Part shown: positions 53,310 through 62,640 of the stretch, piece after piece
How positions within the stretch are numbered: position 1 is the stretch's first letter
How the letters are laid out: every line of letters starts with the position of its first letter
Position numbers and translations under genes: made by a program
The notes under the pieces: model-generated
Database searches by the model: none
The model's input: the letters and a program-made list of their open reading frames with translations, nothing else
Told to the model about the DNA's origin: nothing
From: Lachnospiraceae bacterium
GTDB lineage: Bacteria; Bacillota; Clostridia; Lachnospirales; Lachnospiraceae
Direction: 5' to 3'
Assembly (NCBI GenBank): GCA_017434885.1
Contig: JAFSGE010000056.1
Span: 235,004 to 299,003, forward strand
DNA length: 64,000 nt

Positions 53310-53684
53310 TTAAAATCCTCCATAGTCTTCATATATTTCATCAATCAATGCGTGTATTTCCTCTTTGGAAACTCCCTTGCATCCGGCCTTTGCCAAAATC
53401 ACACGAAGCACTCCCTGTATTTCTTCAAGGGTACGCATTTTATCCGAACTAAGGGCAATTACTGCACCTTTTCTTTGGTCTACTCTTACAAAGCCTTCCT
53501 GCTTTAATATGTGGTAAGCTTTATTTACCGTATGCATATTGATACCGATTTCCTCTGCCATTGCCCGCACCGACGGAAGCAAATCACCTTCATGATATTG
53601 TGCCGTGGCAATTCCCAAAATAATCTGATTCCGAAGCTGCATATACAAGGCTTCTTCGCTGTTAAAATCAATTTCTATTATCAT
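53310..53684 (-). CDS. GntR family (YtrA-type) regulator upstream of clpC
   Basis: A 124-residue regulator with an N-terminal winged helix (MQLRNQIILGIATAQYHEGD, LLPSVRAMAEEIGINMHTVN, KAYHILKQEGFV) and a short helical tail, the size of the YtrA subgroup. It ends one base before the clpC ATG, and GGAGG for clpC lies in its last codons, so the two are translated together. It may repress its own operon in place of CtsR. I see no CtsR heptad repeat upstream. Confidence 0.88.
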   Translation of the reverse strand: MIIEIDFNSEEALYMQLRNQIILGIATAQYHEGDLLPSVRAMAEEIGINMHTVNKAYHILKQEGFVRVDQRKGAVIALSSDKMRTLEEIQGVLRVILAKAGCKGVSKEEIHALIDEIYEDYGGF

Positions 53685-53759
53685 AGGTTTTCCTCTTGCA
53701 TGTCCTCTTTGCGATAAAGAGGAATAGCTCCCGCTATCCCTCTCATCCCTCTTTTGTTC

Positions 53760-55037
53760 TTATAAATCTTTATCATCCATATTTAAAAATTCAAACTCAA
53801 ATTCATCATCATCCAAAAGGAAATTCTGTGCTTTACGGGAAGGTGTCTTTTTCTCCGGTTGCTTTCTCTCTGCTGCCTGAAGCTCCGCATCACGCGTTCC
53901 GGTTGTTCTTTCCTTCTTTTCTGTAACCGTATCCTGTTCGGAAGAACGTTTCTTTCTCACAGGAGCTTCCTCTTCTTCTACCTGACGTCTTGATTTCTTT
54001 CTGACCGGTTCCTCTTCTTCCTCCTCTTCTTCCTCTTCCTCCTCATACTCATAATCACCATAGTATAAGTCTCTGAGTTTGAAAATCAGAATTGTCACCG
54101 CAACTACCAGGATTACAATAATAACTGCAAGAATCACAATAATGATTTTATTGGTCTTTACCTGCTCCTGCAAATCCTCATTGGCCTGATTTCCTGCATT
54201 TACCATGTTCATAATATCACTGACTCTCATCATGGTACTGTCCACATTATTGTAAAACCAATACTGATCCTCATTATATACGATTTCATAATCGTTATGT
54301 TCCGGCTCCGGCGGTGCTACAGGTTCTTCAACCGGTGCCTGCTCGCCGGCTCCTTCCGGATTTTCTCCCTCTGTAGCTTCTGCATTTTCACCTTCTGCAC
54401 CTTCCTCCGTACCTTCTCCGGCAGGTGCACCAATGGTAATTAAATCAGAACGGACATAGCCTTCAATATTCTTATTGTTATAATTGCAGGTCATTTGATA
54501 CCATTTATTTCCCGCACTGTCATTTGCTTCCCCAATTAACGTAATAGTTGTTCCTTCCGGCAAAGAACCCACGGTATCATGCTGCGTGGACGCTCCTGCA
54601 CGCACTCTGACACTTGACTGGGAAATTGTAGCCTGCTGCTCTCCGATAGAAGTAGGCACTGTATCTGCAGGTTTTTCACTACTTTCAGAAGATGTACTTG
54701 CAGAGGATTCCTTCACTTCAATAGTATCGGAAGTCTCTATCAAATCGCTTCGGATATATCCGTAAGTGTTATTGCCGTTCGGCACTTTATACCACACTGC
54801 ACCGGAGGCGTCTTTTTCAGCTCCTACGATATCTACTGTTTTTCCTTTCGAAGTACTTCCTATCACTTCACTGTCTGTGCTGGCTTCTTTTCTGATTTTT
54901 GCCGTATCTGCCGTTACTTTTCCTTCTGCCGCTTCACTGATAAAGCTGTTCATGCAAAAAAGCATTACACAAGCAAACACTCCCAGTATTGCCTTTATGC
55001 AGATTCCTCTTTGAAACAGTGTCTTTCTCATTCTCAC
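53760..55037 (-). CDS. Membrane protein with two SH3b domains and acidic tail
   Basis: A 425-residue protein. A signal sequence or anchor (about 12-36) is followed by two bacterial SH3 domains (38-105: KIRKEASTDSEVIGSTSKGK, and 130-200: VRVRAGASTQHDTVGSLPEG), then a Glu/Pro/Ala-rich linker, a membrane helix near 300-322 and a cytosolic tail with a run of twelve Glu and basic RKKSRR patches. SH3b domains usually bind peptidoglycan; the tail probably contacts other proteins. It is followed by the clpC unit with two short hairpins between. Exact role unknown. Confidence 0.8.
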   Translation of the reverse strand: MRMRKTLFQRGICIKAILGVFACVMLFCMNSFISEAAEGKVTADTAKIRKEASTDSEVIGSTSKGKTVDIVGAEKDASGAVWYKVPNGNNTYGYIRSDLIETSDTIEVKESSASTSSESSEKPADTVPTSIGEQQATISQSSVRVRAGASTQHDTVGSLPEGTTITLIGEANDSAGNKWYQMTCNYNNKNIEGYVRSDLITIGAPAGEGTEEGAEGENAEATEGENPEGAGEQAPVEEPVAPPEPEHNDYEIVYNEDQYWFYNNVDSTMMRVSDIMNMVNAGNQANEDLQEQVKTNKIIIVILAVIIVILVVAVTILIFKLRDLYYGDYEYEEEEEEEEEEEEPVRKKSRRQVEEEEAPVRKKRSSEQDTVTEKKERTTGTRDAELQAAERKQPEKKTPSRKAQNFLLDDDEFEFEFLNMDDKDL

Positions 55038-55051
55038 TTCTTTTTCTCCTC

Positions 55052-55516
55052 TTACCTTGTTCTCTTGAAACGTTTGCTTCCTTCTTCACCAATAGTTCCC
55101 GATGCACTAATCTGTGTCACCGAAGACATTCTGTTAATACGGGCCTGCGCCTCCTGTTGTCTGTGGTAATCCATTTCACATTCATGGCAAAGCCTTCCTG
55201 TTGTAATATTTGCACCACAGGCTTCACAACGCAGATATCCGCCTCTGTTATCAATAATTTCAAATCGTTTTTCTTTAATCATTTCACGGATTGATTTGTG
55301 GGAAACACCTGTTGCATTTGATATTTCCGCAACATTTGCTCCTCTGTTCTTTTCAAGATAATTGCGTACCGTCCCGTAATCATCATATTCCAGCCCGTTG
55401 CAGTCCTCGCACCGATATTCTCCAACACCCTTAAATACCATTACGCCATTACATTCCTTGCAATACACCGGGCGGTGAAACTCTTCCATTATTAACGCTT
55501 TTACTCTTGCATCCAT
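55052..55516 (-). CDS. Zinc-ribbon/HTH protein, YvyF-like
   Basis: A 154-residue soluble protein: a zinc ribbon (CKECNGVM, CEDC), a helix-turn-helix-like middle (VRNYLEKNRGANVAEISNAT, GVSHKSIREMIKEKRFEI) and a second ribbon (CEACGANITTGRLCHEC). This is the layout of YvyF, a small protein of flagellar regions in Bacillus, so I call it YvyF-like; no flagellar genes are in view. It is encoded just upstream of the SH3 protein gene (14-base gap) and likely co-transcribed with it. Confidence 0.7.
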   Translation of the reverse strand: MDARVKALIMEEFHRPVYCKECNGVMVFKGVGEYRCEDCNGLEYDDYGTVRNYLEKNRGANVAEISNATGVSHKSIREMIKEKRFEIIDNRGGYLRCEACGANITTGRLCHECEMDYHRQQEAQARINRMSSVTQISASGTIGEEGSKRFKRTR

Positions 55517-55537
55517 CCAAAATATACCTTTCCGCTG

Positions 55538-56809
55538 TTATGCCTCATCAATCGCTTTTCCAATATCATGACGCATATATTTATTAGCAAAAGAAACCCA
55601 TTCTGTTGCCGCATATGCATTGGCACGTGCCTGCTTCAAATCATCTCCCTTAGCTGTAATTCCAAGCACACGTCCGCCGTTTGTCACAATACCTTCGTCA
55701 GTTTTTTTGGTACCTGCGTGGAAACAGAAGTAGGAATCCTGACCTTCGAATTTATCAAGACCTTCAATAACAAATCCCTTGTCATATTTCACCGGATAAC
55801 CGTCAGATGCCAGTACCACGCACACTGCTGCGTTGTCTTCAAACTGCAAATCCACTTCATCCAACTTACCGTCAATACAAGCTTCCATTACTTCAATAAT
55901 GTCATTTTTCATACGGGGAAGCACTACCTGTGCCTCAGGATCACCGAATCTGGCATTGTATTCCAGTACCTTAGGTCCCTTCTCAGTAAGCATCAGTCCA
56001 AAGAAAATAATACCTTTAAATTCTCTGCCTTCTGCTGCCATAGCATCTACAGTAGGCTGATAAATATATTTCTGACAGAATTCATCTACTTCCTTTGTAT
56101 AGAAAGGACTGGGAGAGAATGTACCCATACCGCCGGTATTCAGTCCGGTATCACCGTCACCCGCTCTCTTGTGATCCTGCGCAGAGGTCATTGTTTTGAT
56201 GGTCTTTCCGTCCACATAGGAAAGAACAGAGACCTCTCTTCCTGTCATAAACTCCTCAATTACCAAAGTATTGCCCGCACTGCCGAACTGCTTATCCAGC
56301 ATAATACTCTTAACACCTTCTTTTGCTTCTTCTAAGTTCTGACAAATCAGAACACCTTTTCCCAAAGCAAGTCCGTCTGCCTTAAGCACAATAGGAAAAT
56401 CAGCTGTTTCCAGATAAGCAAGTGCCTTATCTGCATCATCGAAATTTTCATAGGCTGCGGTAGGGATATTGTACTTTTTCATTAAATCCTTGGAAAATGC
56501 CTTACTTCCCTCTAAGATAGCTGCATTTTTGCGGGGACCGAATGCACGAAGACCTGCCGCTTCCAGTTCATCAATCAGACCGCCTACCAGAGGGTCATCC
56601 ATACCTACAATGGTAAGGTCAATCTCCTTTTCTTTGGCAAATGCCACAATCTTATCAAATTCCATGGCACCGATAGGTACACATTCGGCAAGCATACCGA
56701 TACCCGCATTACCGGGTGCACAATAAATTTTATCTACTTTATCACTTTTTGCAACGCTTGTTGCAATGGCATGCTCTCTGCCGCCGCTTCCTACGATTAA
56801 TACTTTCAT
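55538..56809 (-). CDS. purD: Phosphoribosylamine-glycine ligase
   Basis: A 423-residue ATP-grasp ligase that joins glycine to phosphoribosylamine, the second step of purine synthesis. VGSGGREHAIA at the N-terminus, KADGLALGKGVLIC, YNARFGDPEAQVVLPR and the lid region EEFMTGREVSVLSYVDG are family motifs. It is the last gene of purE-purM-purN-purD, three bases after purN. Confidence 0.97.
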   Translation of the reverse strand: MKVLIVGSGGREHAIATSVAKSDKVDKIYCAPGNAGIGMLAECVPIGAMEFDKIVAFAKEKEIDLTIVGMDDPLVGGLIDELEAAGLRAFGPRKNAAILEGSKAFSKDLMKKYNIPTAAYENFDDADKALAYLETADFPIVLKADGLALGKGVLICQNLEEAKEGVKSIMLDKQFGSAGNTLVIEEFMTGREVSVLSYVDGKTIKTMTSAQDHKRAGDGDTGLNTGGMGTFSPSPFYTKEVDEFCQKYIYQPTVDAMAAEGREFKGIIFFGLMLTEKGPKVLEYNARFGDPEAQVVLPRMKNDIIEVMEACIDGKLDEVDLQFEDNAAVCVVLASDGYPVKYDKGFVIEGLDKFEGQDSYFCFHAGTKKTDEGIVTNGGRVLGITAKGDDLKQARANAYAATEWVSFANKYMRHDIGKAIDEA

Positions 56810-56812
56810 GAC

Positions 56813-57406
56813 TTATTCCTCTCTCATTGCAATTTCATCGATGGCCTTAGGCAAAATAATCCATTCTGCCTGTTCCATGACTCTTCTCTGTAATACTTCC
56901 GGTGTATCCCCGTCAAGCACTTCTACTGCCTTCTGGGCAATAATTCTGCCGGTGTCTGTTCCTTCATCTACGTAATGCACTGTAGCTCCTGTCACTTTGA
57001 CGCCACGCTTTAACGCTTCTTCATGCACCTTCAGTCCATAGTATCCCGTACCGCAGAAAGAAGGAATCAGGGAAGGATGAATATTAATAATTCTGTCTCT
57101 GTATGTAGCAATCATCTGCTCCGGCAGGATTACCAAAAATCCGGCAAGTACAATTAAATCGGGATTCAGTTCTGCCAGTTTATCGAGAAAAGCCTCATTA
57201 AATGCTGCTCTGTTCTCGTAATTCTTGGGAGAAATACAAAAGCCGGGAATCTCATTTTCTTTCGCTCTGTTCAGCGCATAAGCGCCGGCATTGTTACTGA
57301 TAACACCAACTATTTTGGTGTTTCGGATAGCACCGTTCTTTACGCCGTCAATAATTGCCTGCAGATTGGTTCCGCCACCGGATACACATACTACGATATT
57401 TAACAT
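56813..57406 (-). CDS. purN: Phosphoribosylglycinamide formyltransferase
   Basis: A 197-residue enzyme that transfers formyl from 10-formyl-THF to GAR, the third step of the pathway. [12 protein letters not shown], the active-site motif [10 protein letters not shown] with catalytic Asn and His, and [14 protein letters not shown] are present. It overlaps the purM end by seven bases. Confidence 0.97.
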   Translation of the reverse strand: MLNIVVCVSGGGTNLQAIIDGVKNGAIRNTKIVGVISNNAGAYALNRAKENEIPGFCISPKNYENRAAFNEAFLDKLAELNPDLIVLAGFLVILPEQMIATYRDRIINIHPSLIPSFCGTGYYGLKVHEEALKRGVKVTGATVHYVDEGTDTGRIIAQKAVEVLDGDTPEVLQRRVMEQAEWIILPKAIDEIAMREE

Positions 57407-58425
57407 AAGGTTACTCCTTTTTCACCTGCTTTGATTTCGCCTACCACGTAAGGCACATCACCTGCTGACTTAATCGCTTCCATGGCAGCTTCCACTTTAT
57501 CGGGAGATACTGCAACAATCATGCCAAGTCCCATATTGTAGGTGTTGTACATCATTTCTTCCGCAATATCGCCTGTCTTCTGTAATAATTTAAAGATAGA
57601 GGGAACTTCATAAGAATCCTTGCGCACTACTGCGTGCATTCCTTCGGGAAGCATTCTCGGAATATTTTCATAGAAACCGCCGCCTGTAATATGACTGCAG
57701 GCCTTTACGGTAACACCGGCATCTTTAATTGCTTTCAATGCTTTTACATAAATTCTGGTAGGTGCAATGAGTGCCTCGCCTAATGTTGTTCCAAGTTCAT
57801 CATAATAAGTATCGAGACTTTCCTTTGTCATCTCGAATACTTTACGAACCAATGAAAATCCGTTGCTGTGGACACCGGAGGAAGCCATACCAATCAGTAC
57901 ATCTCCTTCTGCAAGGTCTTTTCCCGTAATAATATCTTTTTCATCAACCACACCAACTGCAAATCCGGCTAAGTCATACTCATCCTCCGGCATAAGTCCG
58001 GGATGTTCTGCGGTTTCTCCGCCAATCAAAGCACAACCTGACTGTAAGCAGCCTTCTGCCACACCTTTTACAATGGTTGCAATCTTTTCAGGGTAATTTT
58101 TGCCGCATGCTATGTAGTCTAAGAAAAATAACGGTTCACCGCCTGCACATGCAATATCGTTCACGCACATGGCAACCGCATCAATACCGATAGTATCATG
58201 CTTATCCATTAAAAATGCCAGCTTTACCTTGGTACCGCATCCGTCTGTACCGGATACCAAAGTAGGATTCTCCATATCTTTAATCTTTGCAAGCGAAAAC
58301 GCACCGGAAAAACCGCCAAGACCGCCTAAAACTTCCGGTCTCATAGTCTTTTTCACATGCTCCTTCATTAACTCTACCGACTTATAACCGGCTTCGATAT
58401 CTACACCAGATTTCTTGTAATCCAT
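57400..58425 (-). CDS. purM: Phosphoribosylformylglycinamidine cyclo-ligase
   Basis: A 341-residue AIR synthetase, fifth step of purine synthesis. The N-terminus [31 protein letters not shown] and [20 protein letters not shown] are signature motifs of the PurM fold, which PurL shares. It follows purE by 31 bases in the same operon. Confidence 0.97.
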   Translation of the reverse strand: MDYKKSGVDIEAGYKSVELMKEHVKKTMRPEVLGGLGGFSGAFSLAKIKDMENPTLVSGTDGCGTKVKLAFLMDKHDTIGIDAVAMCVNDIACAGGEPLFFLDYIACGKNYPEKIATIVKGVAEGCLQSGCALIGGETAEHPGLMPEDEYDLAGFAVGVVDEKDIITGKDLAEGDVLIGMASSGVHSNGFSLVRKVFEMTKESLDTYYDELGTTLGEALIAPTRIYVKALKAIKDAGVTVKACSHITGGGFYENIPRMLPEGMHAVVRKDSYEVPSIFKLLQKTGDIAEEMMYNTYNMGLGMIVAVSPDKVEAAMEAIKSAGDVPYVVGEIKAGEKGVTLC

Positions 58426-58456
58426 TTTGATTCTCCTTTGTTGTATGAAAATATTT

Positions 58457-58957
58457 TTAGTAATTCTTATATCCGACTTCCTGTAATTTCGCGTCCTTCT
58501 TCTGAACAGCTTCCTTCATTGTCTGACTGTAAGCTTTCAATCTGGCAAGAAGTTCACTGTCTGATGTTGCCAAAATCTTTGCAGCCAAAAGTCCTGCATT
58601 CATACCACCGTTAATTGCAACGGTTGCAACCGGAATTCCGGAAGGCATCTGTACAATAGAGTACAGGGAATCTCTTCCTCCCAAAGAAGTTGTGTGCATA
58701 GGAATACCGATAACCGGCATAGGGAAAATTGCCGCACACATACCGGGCAAATGTGCTGCCATACCTGCTCCTGCAATAATTACCTTAAATCCCTTCTCCT
58801 CTGCTGTCTGTGCATATTCAAAAAATACATCCGGCTCTCTGTGCGCGGAAATAATCTTCATTTCATAAGAAATACCCAGTTCTTCCAAAATATCGGCAGC
58901 CTTAGCCATTACCGGCATATCGGAATCACTGCCCATTACAATACCTACCTGTGCCAT
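58457..58957 (-). CDS. purE: 5-(carboxyamino)imidazole ribonucleotide mutase, class I
   Basis: A 166-residue PurE that moves the carboxylate of N5-CAIR to C4. GSDSDMPVM binds phosphate, ISAHREPD and [14 protein letters not shown] form the active site with the conserved His residues, and [21 protein letters not shown] is the class signature. It is the first gene of purE-M-N-D, with a promoter 38 bases upstream. No purK gene is seen in the window. Confidence 0.97.
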   Translation of the reverse strand: MAQVGIVMGSDSDMPVMAKAADILEELGISYEMKIISAHREPDVFFEYAQTAEEKGFKVIIAGAGMAAHLPGMCAAIFPMPVIGIPMHTTSLGGRDSLYSIVQMPSGIPVATVAINGGMNAGLLAAKILATSDSELLARLKAYSQTMKEAVQKKDAKLQEVGYKNY

Positions 58958-58994
58958 TTTTTCATCCTCCGTTTTGTTCGAGTTATCCTATAAC

Positions 58995-59023
58995 ATCATA
59001 CTAAAAATTACGGTTTGTTGCAA
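58995..59023 (-). promoter_or_regulatory. Promoter of purE-M-N-D
   Basis: On the minus strand, -35 TTGCAA (59023-59018), a 17-base spacer and -10 TATGAT (59000-58995). The leader of about 30 bases is too short for a purine riboswitch, and none is recognisable further up. Confidence 0.65.
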
Positions 59024-59084
59024 CCATATTTCGCATATCTTTCTCTCTGTCCTCTGCTGTTGCCGTAAGTTATGATGCAATTAC

Positions 59085-61184
59085 CTACATCTCATCAAGA
59101 GGTCTGTTCAATTCTTCACATCCGGTAAGAACAAAACGGCCTTCTTCAATGATTGTAATCACTTCCTCATCTTCCGTCACCACGCTGACTTCTCCAAGTT
59201 CATCATAGGGAATAGTGATATCGGTATGGCAGTTAAAATATGCCTTCCCGGCATCTTCTTTCCGCTTTAAGGAGCATTCGTTATCCTTTGCAATAATCTC
59301 CTTTCCGTCGGGATTGCAGACCTTCACATCCTCTGCATGGGAATAGCAGGTATCACCCACTGCAAAATGCGGTCCTGTTTTTTCTGCAATCAGAATCGGG
59401 AACTTATCTTCAATACCATATTTTCTGCCTACTACATATGCAGTAGTGTTTGTTCCGATGGCAAACTCACCGATAGGAAGTGTGTCGTGATGAAACAATA
59501 CGTTATCCCTGATATACTTCCTGTTTTCTTCCTCTGTCCCGAAGTTTCTGCAAGTATACTCCTTTACCATTCCGTCTTCAAACTGGATACTCAAATCCTT
59601 GTATTCCAACTCATTAAGATACACACGGCTCACATGTAAAAGGCCTTCCGTTCCGGTAAGAAGCGGAGAAGTAAACACTTCTCCAACGGGAATATTTACA
59701 TCCGCAACACAATTTTCAAAATTGGTCTGCTTTTTCGGATTATCCAGTTTATGAAGCATCACTTTTAAATTGGTTTTGTTTTGTCCCATGCCTTTAATTA
59801 CCACATAACGACCTCTATCCAGTGTATCAATGATATTTTGCTGTATCCTTTGATAAAGCGTGTAATCCAAAGTATTAATTTTAATCACTTCGTCAAAAAT
59901 CCGTGAATAATTTTCTCCGATTTCCGGCGTCGGAAAAGCAATAATGGTAAAACTTCTCTCTTCCCCTTTGATATATTTATTTTGAAGTTCTCCTGCCGCT
60001 GCCATATATTCCACCGCAAGCTTCTGCTGGCTCTCCGACAAATGAGCGGCTTCCTTCTTTTCTTTCAGTTCAGCCGGTTCCTCACCGAACACTTCCACTA
60101 CCGCAGGACCGCCAAATACTGCCGCCTGTTTTTTGTAGGTTTCATAAGCCTCCTGCCATGCTTCCATTCGCACCTGCATAAGGCGCTTATCAAGAAATAA
60201 TGCCTGATCATCCTTATGGTCAAAATCATACTGCTTGTTGGGAATGGCACCATAGTAACCGATTCTGTTAAGTCCTTTTCCCTGCAAAAGACTTGCCGCC
60301 GCACGGTAAATTGTAGGCTTCAAACCGATAGCTTCAAAATTCTTCACCGCTTTTTTCATCATACGCTCAAAGCCAAGGCAATATCTGATATTGACCGTTT
60401 TTTTCTTGGAAATATCCTTATTTCCCACTTCAAAGCCGATGCGGTATCCTTCCGTATAAGTATCCGCCATGGTTGCAATGGTTTCCTCCGGAAGATTCTT
60501 TAAATGCTCCCAGGTCTTTAACTCATTTTCCGTAATATATTCCCCGAAGTAATACAAATAATCCGGCTTTGATAAATCGCTGTCCATTATCAGCCGCAGT
60601 GCAAAATCAGACTGCGGATTTACCATGGCATCCAGTTTTTTCATAAATGCATCTCTGGTATAATCGCTGACAAAGAAATACATGGTTTCTTTCAGTTCTT
60701 CACTGTCAGGAAGTCCGTCAACCTCTTCCAGCGCACACATAAAAGCTCCGTATATTTCCAAAAACAGTTCCATCCGGATTGTCAGCTCATCCTGTTGCTT
60801 CTCATATGCCCATACAATCATGCTACGAAGCTCTGCATACAAAAAACAAAGCAGTTTGCCGTATTCTTCTCCGAACTCTGATACGCTGTAAGCAGGATTA
60901 CCGTAACTTTTGTCATAGTTTTCAGGCAGAATATCCTCATACAGTTTATGATTTTTTTCTTTCAGTTCATCAAGGGATGCCTGATATAATTTTCCCTCTG
61001 CCACATAACGATACGTATCTGTCATAAGCAACAGAAAATCTGTCATCTTCCCAAAGTACTGTCTGAACGCTTCGGGCAGTTCTCTTTTCCCATCACTTTC
61101 TATGCTCTGCTCTGACATTAAGTTTATTTCATCTTTGATTTCGCGGATTCTCTCCTCCGCAAGTAAAAATCTTTCTTCCACCAT
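59085..61184 (-). CDS. M29-type aminopeptidase with long N-terminal extension
   Basis: A 699-residue protein. The C-terminal 360 residues resemble the M29 aminopeptidase family (AmpS/PepS): GEVFTSPLL, FHHDTLPIGEFAIGTNTTAY, IAEKTGPHFAVGDTC and NCHTDITIPYDEL hold the Glu, His and Asp metal ligands. The first 330 residues are helical, charged and have no motif I recognise; typical M29 enzymes are about 400 residues long. The ATG at 61184 overlaps the stop of the preceding membrane-protein gene (TGATG), so the two are coupled. It should trim N-terminal amino acids from peptides. Confidence 0.85.
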   Translation of the reverse strand: MVEERFLLAEERIREIKDEINLMSEQSIESDGKRELPEAFRQYFGKMTDFLLLMTDTYRYVAEGKLYQASLDELKEKNHKLYEDILPENYDKSYGNPAYSVSEFGEEYGKLLCFLYAELRSMIVWAYEKQQDELTIRMELFLEIYGAFMCALEEVDGLPDSEELKETMYFFVSDYTRDAFMKKLDAMVNPQSDFALRLIMDSDLSKPDYLYYFGEYITENELKTWEHLKNLPEETIATMADTYTEGYRIGFEVGNKDISKKKTVNIRYCLGFERMMKKAVKNFEAIGLKPTIYRAAASLLQGKGLNRIGYYGAIPNKQYDFDHKDDQALFLDKRLMQVRMEAWQEAYETYKKQAAVFGGPAVVEVFGEEPAELKEKKEAAHLSESQQKLAVEYMAAAGELQNKYIKGEERSFTIIAFPTPEIGENYSRIFDEVIKINTLDYTLYQRIQQNIIDTLDRGRYVVIKGMGQNKTNLKVMLHKLDNPKKQTNFENCVADVNIPVGEVFTSPLLTGTEGLLHVSRVYLNELEYKDLSIQFEDGMVKEYTCRNFGTEEENRKYIRDNVLFHHDTLPIGEFAIGTNTTAYVVGRKYGIEDKFPILIAEKTGPHFAVGDTCYSHAEDVKVCNPDGKEIIAKDNECSLKRKEDAGKAYFNCHTDITIPYDELGEVSVVTEDEEVITIIEEGRFVLTGCEELNRPLDEM

Positions 61185-61504
61185 CAATTCACATACGCTC
61201 CTGCATACAAAATTAAGCTCAGCATTCCAAAACCGATTCCATTCAGCAAAATCCCCAAAATAGGAAATAATTTAAAATTATCTTTTTCCACCAACGAATA
61301 CGCCGCAAGTCCGATTCCTATTATCATAAAAATCACCGCCAAAAGTGCCGCCGCACCATATCTGGCAGATGAAATGCCGCCGCCTTTATAAGACAAATAC
61401 ACTGCCGTTGCCAGTGTTATAATAGAAAGGATACCCAGAATCGTCGCCATAATTCCTTTCAGCGGATGATTCCTGTTGGTAAACATATAACTCTTTTTAA
61501 ACAT
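61184..61504 (-). CDS. DUF6142-like membrane protein
   Basis: A 106-residue membrane protein with three helices (about 22-42, 55-75 and 82-102) after a basic MFKKSYMFTNRNHPLKG start. The ATG at 61504 follows GAGAGG by nine bases. The pattern fits a Lachnospiraceae family I recall as DUF6142; that name is from memory. It shares a TGATG overlap with the aminopeptidase gene, so they form a two-gene unit. Confidence 0.75.
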   Translation of the reverse strand: MFKKSYMFTNRNHPLKGIMATILGILSIITLATAVYLSYKGGGISSARYGAAALLAVIFMIIGIGLAAYSLVEKDNFKLFPILGILLNGIGFGMLSLILYAGAYVN

Positions 61505-61531
61505 TTTACTATGCCTCTCTACAGAAAAACA

Positions 61532-61557
61532 AGGCACTCCTGCATGCAGAAATGCCT
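61532..61557 (-). terminator. Terminator of the small membrane-protein gene
   Basis: A hairpin AGGCA/TGCCT (61532-61536 with 61553-61557) with an inner CTGCA-TG-CAG stem, followed on the minus strand by TTGTTTTT. It lies in the gap between the 50-residue gene and the DUF6142-like gene. Confidence 0.65.
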
Positions 61558-61564
61558 GTTATCT

Positions 61565-61717
61565 TTAAAATAAAATCTTAGATTTGTTCGCCAAAAGCTT
61601 AGCGCCTCCGATAATCATCAAAGTGCCGCAAACAATTCCCACCACTAATGTCACAACTCCAACCGCAATGCTTAAGGCACCGCTGCCGTTCATGGTTTTA
61701 TAAATTTTTTCTTCCAT
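61565..61717 (-). CDS. Small membrane protein, 50 residues
   Basis: A 50-residue protein: MEEKIYKTMNGSGALSIAVG, then a hydrophobic stretch of about 25 residues and a basic end (KLLANKSKILF). AAGGA stands seven bases before the ATG at 61717. It lies 14 bases after pyrE on the same strand, so it is probably co-transcribed with it. Function unknown. Confidence 0.65.
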   Translation of the reverse strand: MEEKIYKTMNGSGALSIAVGVVTLVVGIVCGTLMIIGGAKLLANKSKILF

Positions 61718-61731
61718 TCCATGTTCCTTTC

Positions 61732-62409
61732 TTACTTCGCGCCGTACTGCTCATAGTAAGCATCAATTGCTGCTTTCAAGGTATCATCAATATAAATCTT
61801 GCCTTTGTACTCTTTATTGTACAAGTACTCTACCACCTCTGCCATCGTAACAATGGCATTGGCATCGAAGCCGTACTTTTCTTTAATTTCAATCAGTGCA
61901 CTCTTTTCGCCCTGTCCCTTTTCCATACGGTTTAAGGAAACCATAAGACCAACAATCTCTACATCTGCGGCGCCTCTTACCTTAGGAACAGTCTCTTCCA
62001 TAGATTTTCCGGAGGTGGTAACGTCCTCAATCATAATGACTCTGTCACCGTCTTTTAACTTACTTCCAAGGAAGCTTCCCTTGTCAGCACCATGGTCTTT
62101 TTCTTCCTTACGGTCAGAACAGTAACGCACTTCTTTGCCGTACAATTTGCTGTAGGCAATGGCAGTTACCACACTAATCGGAATTCCTTTATAAGCAGGG
62201 CCGAACAATACATCGAAATCATCTCCGTAGGTATCGTGAATCGCCTTTGCATAGTATTCACCGAGTCCCATCAACTGGCTTCCGGTAACATATCCACCTG
62301 CATTCATAAAGAAAGGAGACTTTCTTCCGCTCTTTAATGTAAATTCTCCGAATTTGAGTACCTGGCAGTCTACCATAAACTCAATAAATTCCTGCTTGTA
62401 AGCTTCCAT
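61732..62409 (-). CDS. pyrE: Orotate phosphoribosyltransferase
   Basis: A 225-residue enzyme that makes OMP from orotate and PRPP, the fifth step of pyrimidine synthesis. LKSGRKSPFFMNAGG is the N-terminal orotate-site segment, GPAYKGIPISVVTA and YCSDRKEEKDHGADKGSFLG form the flexible catalytic loop, and VMIEDVTTSGKSMEET is the PRPP-binding motif. AGGAGG stands ahead of the ATG. A decayed integrative element begins directly upstream. Confidence 0.96.
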   Translation of the reverse strand: MEAYKQEFIEFMVDCQVLKFGEFTLKSGRKSPFFMNAGGYVTGSQLMGLGEYYAKAIHDTYGDDFDVLFGPAYKGIPISVVTAIAYSKLYGKEVRYCSDRKEEKDHGADKGSFLGSKLKDGDRVIMIEDVTTSGKSMEETVPKVRGAADVEIVGLMVSLNRMEKGQGEKSALIEIKEKYGFDANAIVTMAEVVEYLYNKEYKGKIYIDDTLKAAIDAYYEQYGAK

Positions 62410-62473
62410 GTTGTTTAAACCTCCTGTATTTACGGGCTTTTCGCCGTTTTCTCTTTTCCTAAAAATGTGCTAC

Positions 62474-62494
62474 TACACCATTTTTACACCATTT
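62474..62494. repeat. Tandem 10-bp direct repeats near the element edge
   Basis: TACACCATTT occurs at 62474-62483 and again at 62485-62494, between pyrE and the 3' end of the integrase. Short direct repeats of this sort often bind the integrase N-terminal domain near element ends, so this may mark an attachment region; the true ends are not visible. Confidence 0.35.
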
Positions 62495-62499
62495 GCACG

Positions 62500-62640
62500 T
62501 TAGCTACGAGCCATGCTCGGATAAGCTTGAATTGTCTGTTGGGTGCTTGCACACATAAAGACAATTTCAAGATTAGACGAATACGGCGACAGCCGTGACC
62601 GAGAGAGCTCTGCTCTCGAGGTGCATGCTCGTACTGCCAT
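62500..62640 (-). CDS. Short reading frame downstream of the integrase
   Basis: A 46-codon frame beginning at 62640, overlapping the integrase stop as TGATG. The product (MAVRACTSRAELSRSRLSPY at its start) is rich in Ser, Arg and Ala and has no motif. It contains GC-rich inverted repeats (CGAGAG/CTCTCG near 62600-62620), unlike its surroundings, which suggests element-end DNA more than a gene. Low confidence as a protein. Confidence 0.25.
   Translation of the reverse strand: MAVRACTSRAELSRSRLSPYSSNLEIVFMCASTQQTIQAYPSMARS

Noticed and set aside
58958-59084. Purine riboswitch ahead of purE
   Set aside because: No matching conserved core is visible and the promoter leaves only about 30 bases of leader.
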